Origin: Ramlibacter sp. Leaf400
GTDB taxonomy: Bacteria; Pseudomonadota; Gammaproteobacteria; Burkholderiales; Burkholderiaceae_C
Reading direction: 5' to 3'
Assembly (NCBI RefSeq): GCF_001424545.1
Contig: NZ_LMQL01000015.1
Coordinates: forward strand, 62,001 to 126,000
DNA length: 64,000 bases
The notes below the pieces were generated by a model. That model was not told the origin of the DNA and searched no databases. It worked only from the letters and a program-made list of their open reading frames with translations. Positions within the stretch are counted from its first letter, which is position 1. Every line of letters starts with the position of its first letter. Made by a program: the position numbers and the translations under genes. Positions 1-9,600 of this stretch are shown here, piece after piece.

Positions 1-169
1 CGTCTTCGCCGACGGCCGCCAGCGCGGCTACGGCGTCACCGAGTTCACCCCGGGCCGCCTGACCACCACGTTGCGCGTGCTGGACGACGCGCGGCGGGCC
101 GATGCCAGCGTCGCCACCCAGGCGCGCTTCACCGTCGAGGACGGCCGCCCGCGGCTGGAACGGGCCTGA
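1..169 (+). CDS. phoD: PhoD-like alkaline phosphatase, C-terminal end (partial)
   Basis: Only the last 55 codons are in the window (frame starting at base 2, TGA at 167-169). The visible peptide runs from VFADGRQRGYGVTEFTPGRL to ...RFTVEDGRPRLERA. This resembles the C-terminal beta region of PhoD-family metallophosphatases, usually secreted phosphodiesterase/alkaline phosphatases; the resemblance is from memory of the family. The catalytic part lies outside the window, so activity cannot be judged. The stop codon overlaps the ATG of the downstream sensor kinase (TGATG), which suggests translational coupling. A PhoD here would fit the phosphate-related genes at the other end of the window, though the two loci are 57 kb apart. 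Confidence 0.6.
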   Translation, partial: VFADGRQRGYGVTEFTPGRLTTTLRVLDDARRADASVATQARFTVEDGRPRLERA

Positions 170-2538
170 TGCGCACCCTGCTGCGGCAGGTGGGCGTGCT
201 GTGGCTGCTGTTCATGGCCGCGCTGCCGCTGCAGGCGGGCGAGGTGCGGCTGTCGCCGGCGCCCAGCTTCAATCTCGCGCGTGCGCTGGAGTACCTGGAG
301 GATCCGGACGGGCGACTCGGGCTGGAGGACGTGCTGCAGCCGCGGCACCAGGAGCGCTTCCGGCGCGTGGCGCCGTTCGGACCCGGCGCCAACTTCGGTT
401 TCTCCCGTTCTGCTTACTGGCTCAAGGTCACCCTGGAGGCGCCGCAGGGCGTGCCCACCCGCTGGCTGCTGGAGGTCGCGTACCCGCCCCTGGACCACGT
501 CGAGGTGTTCGCGCCGGCCGCCCCGTCCGGCTGGTCGCGGCAGGTGGGCGGTGACGCCCTGCCGTTCGCCGGCCGGGCGATCTCGCACCGCAACCATGTC
601 TTTCCCGTGGAGCTGGCGCCGGGCGGCAAGACCACCCTGTACCTGCGGCTGCAGTCGAACAGCACCCTGTCGGCCCCGGTTCACCTGTGGCAGCCGGCCG
701 CGTTGTGGGAACAGGACCAGTTCGCCTACACCGCGCTCAGCCTGTACTTCGGCCTGATGCTGGGCCTGATGTTCTACAACCTGCTGCTGTTCGCCTCGGT
801 GCGTGAGATCGGCTACCTGCTCTACGCGGCCTTCGTCGCCACCATGGGCCTGGCGCAGGCTGCGCTCAACGGCTTCGGCCCGCAGTTCCTGTGGCCGCAG
901 TGGACCGCCTTCAATACCGTGTCCGTGGCGGCCGGCCTGACGATGACGGCGATCTTCGGCCTGATGTTCGCGCGCAACTTCCTGGCCAGCGCGGCCCGCA
1001 CGCCGCGGCTGGACAAGCTGCTGCTGGCGCAGATGGCCGGATGGGGCGTGGCCCTGGTGGCCGCGCTGCTCGTGCACTACCACGTCGCCGCCTACATGAT
1101 CGCGGGGCTGGCGGTGTTGAGCGCGGTCACCCTGGCGACCATCGGATATACCAGCATCCGCCGCGGCCATCCGGGCGCGCGCTGGTTCTTCACTGCCTGG
1201 ACGCTGCTGCTGCTTGGCGTAGTCACCCTGTCGCTGCACAACATGGGCGTGCTGCCGTCCAACGCGCTCACCGCCAATTCGCTGCTGATCGGCTCGGCCC
1301 TGGAGATGGTGCTGCTGTCGTTCGCTCTGGGCGACCGCATCAACGTGGCCCGGCGCTTCAAGGAGCAGGCCCAGGCCCGCATCGCCGCCGAGCAGGCGAT
1401 GGTGGAGGCGCTCAGCCAGTCGCAGGCGCGGCTGCGCGCGACCATGTCCGAGCGCGAGGCGATCCTCAACAACGCGGTGGTGGGCATCGTGCTGTCGATC
1501 AACCGCCGGCACGAGTGGGTCAACGAGAAGTTCGCCCAGATGCTGGGCTACCCGCCGCGTGTGCTGATCGGCCAGTCGTCCATGTACATCCACGCCGACG
1601 AAGCCAGCTGGCTGCGCTTCGGCGAGGAGGCGCGCGCGGCGCTCATCGCCACCAACGGCTACACCTGCGAGCGGCAGCTCAAGCGCCGCGACGGCGGGCT
1701 GTTCTGGGTCGAGATGGGCGGCAGCTGCGTGCGGCCGCACGACCCGGACTCGGGCGTGATCTGGACCTTCCTGGACATCACCGGCCGCAAGAAGTCCGAG
1801 GCCGAGATCCGCGAGGCGCTGGACCAGCAGCGCGCGCTCAACGAGCTGCGCACCCGCTTCGTCGCCATGACCAGCCACGAGTTCCGCACGCCGCTGGCCG
1901 CCATCCTCTCGGCCGAGGAAGTGCTGCGCCACTACGGCGACCGGCTGCCGCAGGCCGAGCGCATGGAGACGCTGGACAGCATCGCCGCCGGCGTGCAGCG
2001 CATGTCCCGGATGATGGACAGGGTGCTGCTGCTGGGCCGCGCGGACGCCGGCATGCTGGACTTCGTGCCGGGCCAGGTCGACCTGCCGGCGCTGTGCCGC
2101 CAAGTGGTCGAGGAGGCCCGCGCCCAGCATCCGGGTTCACGCTGCCAGGTGGTGGCGCGCTGGGGGCCGGGGGTGGGCAAGGGCCTCTTCGACGAGAAGC
2201 TGCTGCGCCACATCTTCGGCAACCTGCTGTCCAACGCGGTGAAGTATTCGCCCGGCGGCGGCGACGTGGGGTTCCATGTGCGCCGCGAGCCGGGCGAGAT
2301 GGTGTTCGAGGTGGTGGACCACGGCATCGGGATCCCGCCGGACGAGGTGCCGCACCTGTTCGGCTCGTTCCACCGGGCCAGCAACGTCGGGCAGATCCAG
2401 GGCACCGGGCTGGGCCTGGCGATCGTCAAGAACGCGGTGGAGATGCACGGCGGCCGCATCGAAGTGGCCAGCCAAATGGGAAAGGGCAGCCGCTTCACGG
2501 TGCGGCTGCCCTTCCAGGTGGAGACGGTGGCGGCGTAG
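169..2538 (+). CDS. 7TM-DISM sensor histidine kinase with PAS domain
   Basis: A 789-residue membrane-bound hybrid-less histidine kinase. Residues 1-24 form a signal peptide. An extracytoplasmic 7TMR-DISM extracellular domain (about 30-170) follows, then seven hydrophobic segments (about 180-400; characteristic FGLMLGLMFYNLLLF). Next come a short coiled coil, a PAS domain (about 430-545), a HisKA dimerisation domain with phospho-acceptor His570 in SHEFRTPLAA, and an HATPase domain with N box (LLSNAVKYSP), G1 box (DHGIGIP) and G2 box (GTGLGLAIVKNAVEMHGG). DISM receptors are thought to sense carbohydrate-like or other extracellular ligands; the ligand here is unknown. No response regulator is adjacent, so the partner must be encoded elsewhere. 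The start overlaps the upstream phosphatase stop, suggesting one transcript. Confidence 0.9.
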   Translation: MRTLLRQVGVLWLLFMAALPLQAGEVRLSPAPSFNLARALEYLEDPDGRLGLEDVLQPRHQERFRRVAPFGPGANFGFSRSAYWLKVTLEAPQGVPTRWLLEVAYPPLDHVEVFAPAAPSGWSRQVGGDALPFAGRAISHRNHVFPVELAPGGKTTLYLRLQSNSTLSAPVHLWQPAALWEQDQFAYTALSLYFGLMLGLMFYNLLLFASVREIGYLLYAAFVATMGLAQAALNGFGPQFLWPQWTAFNTVSVAAGLTMTAIFGLMFARNFLASAARTPRLDKLLLAQMAGWGVALVAALLVHYHVAAYMIAGLAVLSAVTLATIGYTSIRRGHPGARWFFTAWTLLLLGVVTLSLHNMGVLPSNALTANSLLIGSALEMVLLSFALGDRINVARRFKEQAQARIAAEQAMVEALSQSQARLRATMSEREAILNNAVVGIVLSINRRHEWVNEKFAQMLGYPPRVLIGQSSMYIHADEASWLRFGEEARAALIATNGYTCERQLKRRDGGLFWVEMGGSCVRPHDPDSGVIWTFLDITGRKKSEAEIREALDQQRALNELRTRFVAMTSHEFRTPLAAILSAEEVLRHYGDRLPQAERMETLDSIAAGVQRMSRMMDRVLLLGRADAGMLDFVPGQVDLPALCRQVVEEARAQHPGSRCQVVARWGPGVGKGLFDEKLLRHIFGNLLSNAVKYSPGGGDVGFHVRREPGEMVFEVVDHGIGIPPDEVPHLFGSFHRASNVGQIQGTGLGLAIVKNAVEMHGGRIEVASQMGKGSRFTVRLPFQVETVAA

Positions 2539-2546
2539 GCGCCACC

Positions 2547-2571
2547 CGGGAACGTCACCTCGACGTTCCCG
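2547..2571. terminator. Hairpin between convergent genes
   Basis: A perfect 9-bp stem (CGGGAACGT 2547-2555 with ACGTTCCCG 2563-2571) and a 7-nt loop lie between the convergent ends of the sensor kinase and the membrane-protein gene. Neither side has a U-run, so function as an intrinsic terminator is uncertain. The position fits a bidirectional 3'-end structure. Confidence 0.4.
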
Positions 2572-2583
2572 CCGCCGAGGCGG

Positions 2584-3219
2584 TCAGTGCGCGGTGGCGT
2601 GCAGGGGGCGCAGGTCCATCGGGCCGAAGAGCGGCAGGTCCATGCCGGCGTGCCGGGAGCGGTACTCGGCCCAGGCCGTCAGCGCCAGCATGCCGATGAA
2701 GCCGCCGGCGACCATCACCGGGTAGGCGCCCAGGATCTCGGTCAGCGTGAACTTCCAGTTGAGCGGACGGGCGATGCCCAGCATGGCGGCGTAGAACCAG
2801 GACACGCCCGAGACCGCACCGGTGAACAGCGCGACCAGGCGGCGGCGGAACGAAAGGTCCAGCAGCGAACCGGTCTTCTTCAGCCAGGGCAGCACGAACT
2901 GCTGGAGCGCCAGGCCGTTGATGGTCAGCAGGACCACCATGGCGATCTTGGACTGCAGCTTCGGGTTGGCCAGGGTGCCGGCGCCCTTGAGGTAGACGTC
3001 CAGCGCGACCAGGGCGACGCCGGTGATCCAGAGAACGATCAGAGAGCGCGACACCACGGTGTGCAGGCTCTTGAAGTGCGACGGGTCGGTCCGCTCGTCG
3101 CTGGCCCGCAGTAGTTTGCGGACCATGTCGAGATCACCCATGAATACAGTGCCGATGGCAACGCAGCAGGCGATCAGGTGGAGGTAAACAATACCCATCC
3201 GAATGAAATCGGTTTCCAT
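2584..3219 (-). CDS. Multi-pass inner-membrane protein of unknown function
   Basis: I do not recognise this 211-residue protein. It has about five hydrophobic segments, near residues 7-28, 57-77, 89-113, 130-155 and 168-190. Between the first two is a charged loop (LDMVRKLLRASDERTDPSHF), and the C terminus is short and polar. No catalytic motif is evident. The ATG at 3219 was chosen over an upstream in-frame codon because GAGGAA precedes it by 8 bases and the membrane segment starts directly after it; the upstream extension is low-complexity and unconvincing. It is convergent with the sensor kinase and stands alone, with a long upstream gap. Similar small membrane proteins occur as hypotheticals in Comamonadaceae. 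Confidence 0.75.
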   Translation of the reverse strand: METDFIRMGIVYLHLIACCVAIGTVFMGDLDMVRKLLRASDERTDPSHFKSLHTVVSRSLIVLWITGVALVALDVYLKGAGTLANPKLQSKIAMVVLLTINGLALQQFVLPWLKKTGSLLDLSFRRRLVALFTGAVSGVSWFYAAMLGIARPLNWKFTLTEILGAYPVMVAGGFIGMLALTAWAEYRSRHAGMDLPLFGPMDLRPLHATAH

Positions 3220-3611
3220 GTCGTCAATTCCTCTACAGATTGATGGCAGTTCCCTGACCATTGAGAGTTGCCAGCGAGGGCAATCGGTCAAGACTGAAAC
3301 GGGTGCTTGCGTCCCGAGAGATGGACTGTGAGGGAAAACGGGCGAAGTAGAACGTTCAGTTGCAACTCGCTGTAGCGCTGAGGTTCGCCGTGACACGGCC
3401 GAGCATGCGGTTTACGGTTGAGCAGGATGTCACCGCATATGGTCGGTTGCGGCCGAGCGAAAAACCGGCGGCGTGGATGTTCGCCGACGAACATTGAAAC
3501 ATCCCGAAACTAATCCGGGGCCTTTTCAGGCCGTCGGAGGGGGCCTACGAGCTCATCGGAAGGCGATGACGCGCTCATCGGCAGCCGCTGACGCGACCCC
3601 CGGGCGAGCGC
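3220..3611. other. 392-bp intergenic stretch without a recognisable gene
   Basis: No convincing reading frame, RNA gene or strong promoter is visible. It must hold the promoter of the leftward membrane-protein gene. The only structure is an imperfect tandem duplication of 22 bp (3551-3572 and 3573-3594, 19 of 22 identical, each starting GCTCATCGG), plus a weak GGCCT/AGGCC hairpin near 3520-3535. Composition is somewhat less GC-rich than the flanks. Confidence 0.5.
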
Positions 3612-4337
3612 CTACAGGCTCATCACTTCCAGCAGACGGTCGAGCCCACCTTCGTTGATGGCGACCATCGCCTGTTCGCGGACCTTGGGCTTGGCTCGGT
3701 AGGCCACCGAGAGGCCGGCCTCGCCCATCATGGGCAGGTCATTGGCGCCGTCGCCCACCGCGATGGCCTGCTTCGGCGAGATGCCCAGTTGCGCGCAGGT
3801 CTCCAGCAGCATCTTGCGTTTCTCCGCGCCGTCGCAGATGTCGCCCCAGGGCTGGTCGACCAGGCGGCCCGTGAGCTGGCCGCAGTTGGGGCCGGACTCG
3901 ATCTCCAGCACGTTGGAGCGCGTGAAGTCGATGCCCAGGCGGTCGCGCACGCGGTCGGCGAAGAAGGTGAAGCCGCCCGAGACCAGCAGCGTCTTCAGGC
4001 CCGCGGCCCGGCAGGCTTCCACCAGCGCCTGCGCACCGGGATTGAGCTGCAGGCGCGAGGTGTAGACCAGCTCCATGTCGGCCACCGTCACCCCGCGCAG
4101 GAGCGCGACGCGGCGGCGAAGGCTTTCCTTGAAGTCGGCGATCTCGCCGCGCATCGTGGCCTCGGTGATGGCCGCCACTTCGTCCTTCAGTCCCACCGCG
4201 TCCGCGATCTCGTCCACGCACTCGATGTTGATCAGCGTGGAATCCATGTCGAAGGCGATCAGCCCGAAGTCCTTCAGGCGCAGGGGCGGGGCGAAGCCCT
4301 GGACCTGCAGGCCGGGCGCGAAATCTTGGTGCGGCAT
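3612..4337 (-). CDS. serB: Phosphoserine phosphatase
   Basis: Catalyses the last step of serine synthesis, O-phospho-L-serine to L-serine, in the cytoplasm. The 241-residue protein is a HAD-superfamily enzyme. The nucleophile motif is FDMDST (Asp30 and acid/base Asp32), motif II is LLVSGGFTFF, and motif III/IV is AVGDGANDLPMM. It lacks the N-terminal ACT-like region of longer SerB proteins. The start was set at the ATG at 4337, preceded by GGTGAG, because residues upstream of it are non-homologous-looking and Arg-rich. It lies 31 bases downstream of the slipin gene on the same strand and may be read from the same transcript, although no metabolic link is obvious. Confidence 0.93.
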   Translation of the reverse strand: MPHQDFAPGLQVQGFAPPLRLKDFGLIAFDMDSTLINIECVDEIADAVGLKDEVAAITEATMRGEIADFKESLRRRVALLRGVTVADMELVYTSRLQLNPGAQALVEACRAAGLKTLLVSGGFTFFADRVRDRLGIDFTRSNVLEIESGPNCGQLTGRLVDQPWGDICDGAEKRKMLLETCAQLGISPKQAIAVGDGANDLPMMGEAGLSVAYRAKPKVREQAMVAINEGGLDRLLEVMSL

Positions 4338-4368
4338 GGCCAGGATTGTCTCACCGGCCTCGAGCGGT

Positions 4369-5136
4369 TCACGGCTCCGGCGCCCCCGTGAACCGGCGCA
4401 CAAGCGGCCCCAGCATGTCCAGCGGCAGCGGGAAGACGATGGTGGAGTTCTTGTCCGCGGCGATCACCGTCAGCGTCTCCAGGTAGCGCAGTTGCAGCGC
4501 CTGCGGCTGGCGCGCCAGCACCTCGGCGGCCTCGGCCAGCTTGTGCGAGGCCTGCAGCTCGCCCTCGGCGTGGATCACCTTGGCGCGGCGTTCGCGCTCG
4601 GCCTCGGCCTGCCGGGCGATGGCGCGGACCATGGTGTCGTTCAGGTCCACGTGCTTGATCTCCACGTTGGTGACCTTGATGCCCCAGGTGTCGGTCTGCG
4701 CGTCCAGGATCTTCTGTACGTCCAGGTTGAGGCGCTCGCGCTCGGACAACAGGTCGTCCAGGTCGTGCTTGCCCAGCACCGCCCGCAGCGTGGTCTGCGC
4801 CAGCTGGCTGGTGGCCACCAGGAAGTGCTCGACCTGGATGATCGCGCGGGCCGGGTCCACCACCCGGAAGTACAGGACGGCGCTGACCTTCACCGACACG
4901 TTGTCGCGGGTGATCACGTCCTGGCTGGCGATGTCCATCACCACCACGCGCAGGTCCACCCGCACCAGCTGCTGGATGCCCGGGATCAGGATCACCAGGC
5001 CCGGCCCCTTGACCTTCCAGAAGCGCCCGAGCTGGAACACCACGCCCCGCTCGTACTCGCGCAGGATGCGCAGGGCGGCGGCGAAGAACACCGCCAGCAG
5101 GAGGACCACGACGCCGAAGCCGATGCCAGCCACCAT
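4369..5136 (-). CDS. Slipin / stomatin-like SPFH protein
   Basis: A 255-residue member of the stomatin/prohibitin/flotillin/HflK family (slipin). One N-terminal membrane segment (residues 3-22) is followed by an SPFH domain (about 25-185; note [20 protein letters not shown]) and a short helical C-terminal region ([16 protein letters not shown]). Slipins form membrane microdomain scaffolds and are normally partnered with NfeD-type membrane proteases. That partner is encoded immediately upstream (27 bases apart, same strand), so a two-gene nfeD-slipin operon is clear. A strong GAGGAGA ribosome-binding site sits before the ATG. The physiological target of the pair is not known; membrane-protein quality control is the usual proposal. 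Confidence 0.92.
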   Translation of the reverse strand: MVAGIGFGVVVLLLAVFFAAALRILREYERGVVFQLGRFWKVKGPGLVILIPGIQQLVRVDLRVVVMDIASQDVITRDNVSVKVSAVLYFRVVDPARAIIQVEHFLVATSQLAQTTLRAVLGKHDLDDLLSERERLNLDVQKILDAQTDTWGIKVTNVEIKHVDLNDTMVRAIARQAEAERERRAKVIHAEGELQASHKLAEAAEVLARQPQALQLRYLETLTVIAADKNSTIVFPLPLDMLGPLVRRFTGAPEP

Positions 5137-5163
5137 CTCGTTCTCCTCGACGTGAGGGCCCGT

Positions 5164-6522
5164 TCAGGCCGCAACCACTTCCAGCACGCCGTCGTGCAGG
5201 CTGCTCACCCGCACCCGGTCCCCCGCGCGCAGCTGCGCCGGGCCGTGCACCTTCCAGTGCTCGCCCTGCACCAGGGCCCAGCCCTGGCCGCCCGAGAATT
5301 CCAGCAGCTCGCCGCCGGCGCCCACCAGGGTCTGCGCCCCGGTCACCACCGGCCGCCGCTGCGACCGCGCCGCCATGCCGGCCACCAGCAGGACGAAGGC
5401 GGCGGTGACCAGCGCCAGCCCGCCGATCAGCGGCAGCGGGATGCCCAAGCCCGGCGCGTCGCTGTCGATCAGCATCACGCAGCCGAACGCGAAGGCCGCG
5501 ATGCCGCCGAACCCCAGCACGCCGAAACTCGGCAGGAAGGCCTCGGCCACCAGGAAGGCGATGCCCAGCAGGATGAGCGCCAGGCCCGCGTAGTTGACCG
5601 GCAGCATCTGCAGCGCGAACAGCGCCAGCACCAGGCAGATCCCGCCGATCACCCCGGGTGCCACCATGCCCGGATTGCCGAACTCGAACAGCAGCCCGTA
5701 CACGCCGACCATCAGCAGCAGCAGGGCCAGGCTGGGGTTGGTGATCACCGACAGCAGGTGGCTGCGCCAGTCCTCGTCGAAGGCCACCAGCGGCGCGTCG
5801 CGGGTCTGCAGCCGCCGCACGCCGGCGGCCAGCTGCAGCTCGCGGCCGTCCAGCTGCCGCAGCAGGTCGGGCAGGTCGGTGGCGACCAGGTCCACCACCT
5901 TGAGCTTGAGCGCCTCCGGTGCCGACAGGCTCACGGCTTCGCGCACCGCCTTCTCGCCCCATTCGGCATTGCGCCCGCGCAGCTGCGCCAGGCTGCGGAT
6001 GTAGGCGGCGGCGTCCGAGATGCGCTTGGCCGCCAGCACATCGCCCACACCGGTTGCCGGCGAGCTGGCGCCCGACGCCGGCCGGGCCGCAGGCGCGGGG
6101 TTGTCCGGCGGTGGCGCGCCGGGCATGCCGATGGCGACCGGGGTGGCGGCGCCCAGGGTGCTGGCCGGCGTCATCGCCGCGACGTGGCTGGCGTACAGCA
6201 GGAAGGTGCCGGCGCTGGCGGCGCGGGCGCCGCCCGGCGCGACGAAGGTGGCGACCGGCAGCGGCGAGGACAGGATGTCCTTGATCATCCCGCGCATCGC
6301 GCCTTCCAGGCCGCCGGGCGTGTCGATCCGCAGCACCAGCAACTGGGCCTGTTCGCGCGTGGCCCGCTCGAGGCCGCGCCGCAGGTAGTCGGCGCTGGCC
6401 GGCCCGATCGCGCCATCGAGCTGCAGCACCACGATGGGCGCCGGGGCAGCGCTGTCCGCCAGGGCCCAGGGCGCGGCGAGCCACAGGGCCAGGAGGCAGA
6501 GCAGGCGGAGGGCGCGGCTCAT
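5164..6522 (-). CDS. NfeD-family membrane serine protease (ClpP-like, partner of slipin)
   Basis: A 452-residue long-form NfeD (NfeD1b). The signal peptide covers residues 1-23. A ClpP-class protease domain follows, with nucleophile Ser103 in AASAGTF and a candidate general-base Lys166 in AAKRISDAA, by analogy with the archaeal PH1510 Ser-Lys dyad. A Pro/Ala-rich insert (about 133-158) lies between them. Four to five membrane helices follow (about 235-375), and the C-terminal NfeD OB-fold (about 390-452) is the region that contacts stomatin. The family cleaves hydrophobic, stomatin-like substrates at the membrane. The ATG is preceded by TTGACG-N16-TAGACT ending six bases upstream, so the transcript may be leaderless. 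Confidence 0.9.
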   Translation of the reverse strand: MSRALRLLCLLALWLAAPWALADSAAPAPIVVLQLDGAIGPASADYLRRGLERATREQAQLLVLRIDTPGGLEGAMRGMIKDILSSPLPVATFVAPGGARAASAGTFLLYASHVAAMTPASTLGAATPVAIGMPGAPPPDNPAPAARPASGASSPATGVGDVLAAKRISDAAAYIRSLAQLRGRNAEWGEKAVREAVSLSAPEALKLKVVDLVATDLPDLLRQLDGRELQLAAGVRRLQTRDAPLVAFDEDWRSHLLSVITNPSLALLLLMVGVYGLLFEFGNPGMVAPGVIGGICLVLALFALQMLPVNYAGLALILLGIAFLVAEAFLPSFGVLGFGGIAAFAFGCVMLIDSDAPGLGIPLPLIGGLALVTAAFVLLVAGMAARSQRRPVVTGAQTLVGAGGELLEFSGGQGWALVQGEHWKVHGPAQLRAGDRVRVSSLHDGVLEVVAA

Positions 6523-6528
6523 GCGACC

Positions 6529-6556
6529 AGTCTAGGTCGGCGCTGGCGCGCGTCAA
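6529..6556 (-). promoter_or_regulatory. Sigma-70 promoter placed to give a leaderless nfeD mRNA
   Basis: Read on the minus strand, TTGACG (6556-6551) is followed after 16 bp by TAGACT (6534-6529). The -10 hexamer ends six bases before the nfeD ATG (6522), so transcription would begin at or next to the start codon. No Shine-Dalgarno sequence is visible, in agreement. Confidence 0.6.
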
Positions 6557-6601
6557 CGCGATCGCTGGCTCGGCCGTGCGTGGCACGGCCGAGCTGCAAG
6601 C

Positions 6602-9600
6602 CTAGGCCGGCTCCGCCACTTTCGGTTGCCCCAGCGAACGCAGCACGTCGCGCACCATCTGCGCGCGATCCTTGGGTTCCTTGAGCTCGCGCTCGATGCG
6701 CAGCTTCTCGTTGCCGGCCAGCTTGATGTGGCGGTTCTTCTGCACCAGCTCGATGATGCGCAGCGAATCCACCGGCGGGTTGGGCCGGAAAGTGATGTGG
6801 GTGACGCCCGGCGCGGCATCGACCTTGACCACGCCGTAGGGCCGCGCCAGCACGCGCAGGCGATGCACGTCCACCAGCGTCTGCCCCTGCGGCGGCAGCC
6901 TGCCGAAGCGGTCGACCAGCTCCTCCAGCAGCGAGTCGATCTGGTCGGTGCTTTTGGCGGTCGCCAGCTTCTTGTAGAACGAAAGCCGCAGGTGCACGTC
7001 GCCGCAGTAGTCGTCCGGCAGCAGGGCGGGCGAATGCAGGTTGATCTCGGTGGTGACCTGCAGGGGCGCCAGCAGGTCGGGCTCCTTGCCCGCCTTGAGC
7101 GACTTCACCGCCTCGGACAGCATCTCGTTGTACAGCTGGAAGCCCACCTCCAGCATGTTGCCGCTCTGGTTCTCGCCCAGCACCTCGCCGGCGCCGCGGA
7201 TCTCCAGGTCGTGCATCGCCAGGTAGAAGCCCGAGCCCAGTTCCTCCATCTGCTGGATCGCGTCCAGCCGCTGGGACGCCTGCTTGGTCAGGCTCTCGAT
7301 GTCCGGGACCATCAGGTACGCATAGGCCTGGTGGTGGCTGCGGCCCACGCGCCCGCGCAGCTGGTGCAGCTGCGCCAGGCCGAACTTGTCGGCGCGGCTC
7401 ATGACGATGGTGTTGGCCGTCGGCACGTCGATGCCGGTCTCGATGATGGTGGAGCACAGCAGCACGTTGTAGCGCTGGGCCACGAAGTCGCGCATCACGC
7501 GCTCCAGGTCGCGCTCGGGCATCTGGCCGTGCGCCACCGCGATGCGCGCCTCGGGCAGCAGCTGCTCCAGCCGCTCGCGGCGGTTCTCGATGGTGTCCAC
7601 CTCGTTGTGCAGGAAGTAGACCTGCCCGCCGCGCTTCAACTCGCGCAGCACGGCCTCGCGGATGACGCCGTTGCCTTCGTTGCGCACGAAGGTCTTGATC
7701 GCCAGCCGGCGTTGCGGCGCGGTGGCGATGACGGACAGGTCGCGCAGGCCTTCCAGCGCCATGCCCAGCGTGCGCGGGATCGGCGTGGCCGTGAGCGTGA
7801 GCACGTCCACCTCGGCGCGCATCGCCTTCATCGCCTCCTTGTGGCGCACGCCGAAGCGGTGCTCCTCGTCGATGATGAGCAGGCCCAGGTTCTTGAACTT
7901 GATGGTGTTGGACAGCAGCTTGTGGGTGCCCACCACGATGTCCACGCTGCCGTCCGCCAGGCCCTTGGCGGCGGCCGTGATCTCCTTGCCCGAGCGGAAC
8001 CGGCTCATCTCCGCCACCTTCACCGGCCACTTGGAGAAGCGGTCCACCAGCGTCTGGTAGTGCTGCTCGGCCAGCAGCGTGGTGGGCGCGAGGAAGGCCA
8101 CCTGCTTGCCGCCGGTGACGGCGATGAACGCGGCGCGCAGCGCCACCTCGGTCTTGCCGAAGCCCACGTCGCCGCACACCAGCCGGTCCATCGGCTGGGG
8201 CGAGACCATGTCCTGGATCACCGCGTGGATGGCGGCGTTCTGGTCGGCCGTCTCCTGGAAACCGAAGTCGTTGGCGAACACCTCGTAGTCCTGCGCCGAG
8301 AAGCGGAAGGCGTGGCCCTCGCGCGCGGCGCGGCGGGCGTAGATGTTCAGCAGCTCGGCGGCGGTGTCGCGCACCTGTTCGGCGGCCTTGCGCTTGGCCT
8401 TCTCCCACTGGCCGGAGCCCAGCTTGTGCAGCGGCGCCTCGTCGGCCGACACACCGGTGTAGCGGCTGATCTGGTGCAGCTGGCTGACCGGCACGTAGAG
8501 CGTGGCCTTGTCGGCGTATTCCAGGTGCAGGAACTCGGTGCTGCCCTGGCCCAGGTCCATGTTGACCAGGCCCCTGTAGCGGCCGATGCCGTGCTGCGTG
8601 TGCACGACCGGGTCGCCCACGTTCAGCTCCGACAGGTCCTTGATCAGGGCTTCGACGTCGCTGACCTGCTCCTGCTTCTTGCGCCGGCGCGCGGTGGGCC
8701 CGGTGGCGAAGAGCTCGGTCTCGGTGACGAAGTCGATCGCCTCTTCGGCCCAGCGGAAGCCCTCGGTGAGGGCGGCGGTGGCGATGCCCAGCTTCTCGTC
8801 GCTGGCCTGGAACTCCTGCAGCGAATCGAAGGCCGGTGGCGCCAGGTGGCTGGCGCGGAAGAAGTCCAGCAGGCTTTCGCGCCGGCCGGCGCTCTCGGCC
8901 AGCAGCAGCACGCGGCCCGTGGAGGCGGACAGGTGCTGCTTGAGGCGGGCCAGCGGCTCCTCGGCGCCGCGAACCACGGACAGCTCGGGCAACTTCTCGA
9001 ACTCGGCCCAGTCGGACTCCTCGGTGCGCGTGCGCAGCGCAAGCTGCGCGTGCTCGTTGGCGCGCGCATAGAACTGCTCGATGGTGAGGAACAGCGCCTC
9101 GGGCGGCAGGATGGGCCGCTCGGGGTCGCCCTGCAGCAGCCGGTGGCGGTCCCTGGTGTCCTGCCAGAAGCGCTGGAAGGCCGGCTCCAGCTCGCCATGC
9201 AGCACCAGCGCGGCCTGGGGACCCAGGTAGTCGAACACCGTGGCCGTGTCGTCGAAGAAGAGGGGCAGGTAGTACTCGATGCCGGCCGTGGCCACGCCGT
9301 TGCCCATGTCCTTGTAGATGCGGCTCTTGGTCGGGTCGCCCTCCAGCAGCTCGCGCCAGCGGCTGCGGAACTTGGCCCGGGCCTCGTCGTCCATCGGGAA
9401 CTCACGCCCGGGCAGCAGGCGCACCTCGGGCACGGGGTACAGGCTTCGCTGGCTGTCCGGGTCGAACGTGCGGATGGAGTCGATCTCGTCGTCGAACAGG
9501 TCGACCCGGTAGGGCACCAGCGAGCCCATGGGGAAGAGGTCGATCAGGCCGCCGCGCACCGCGTACTCGCCGGGGCTCACGACCTGGGTGACGTGGTTGT

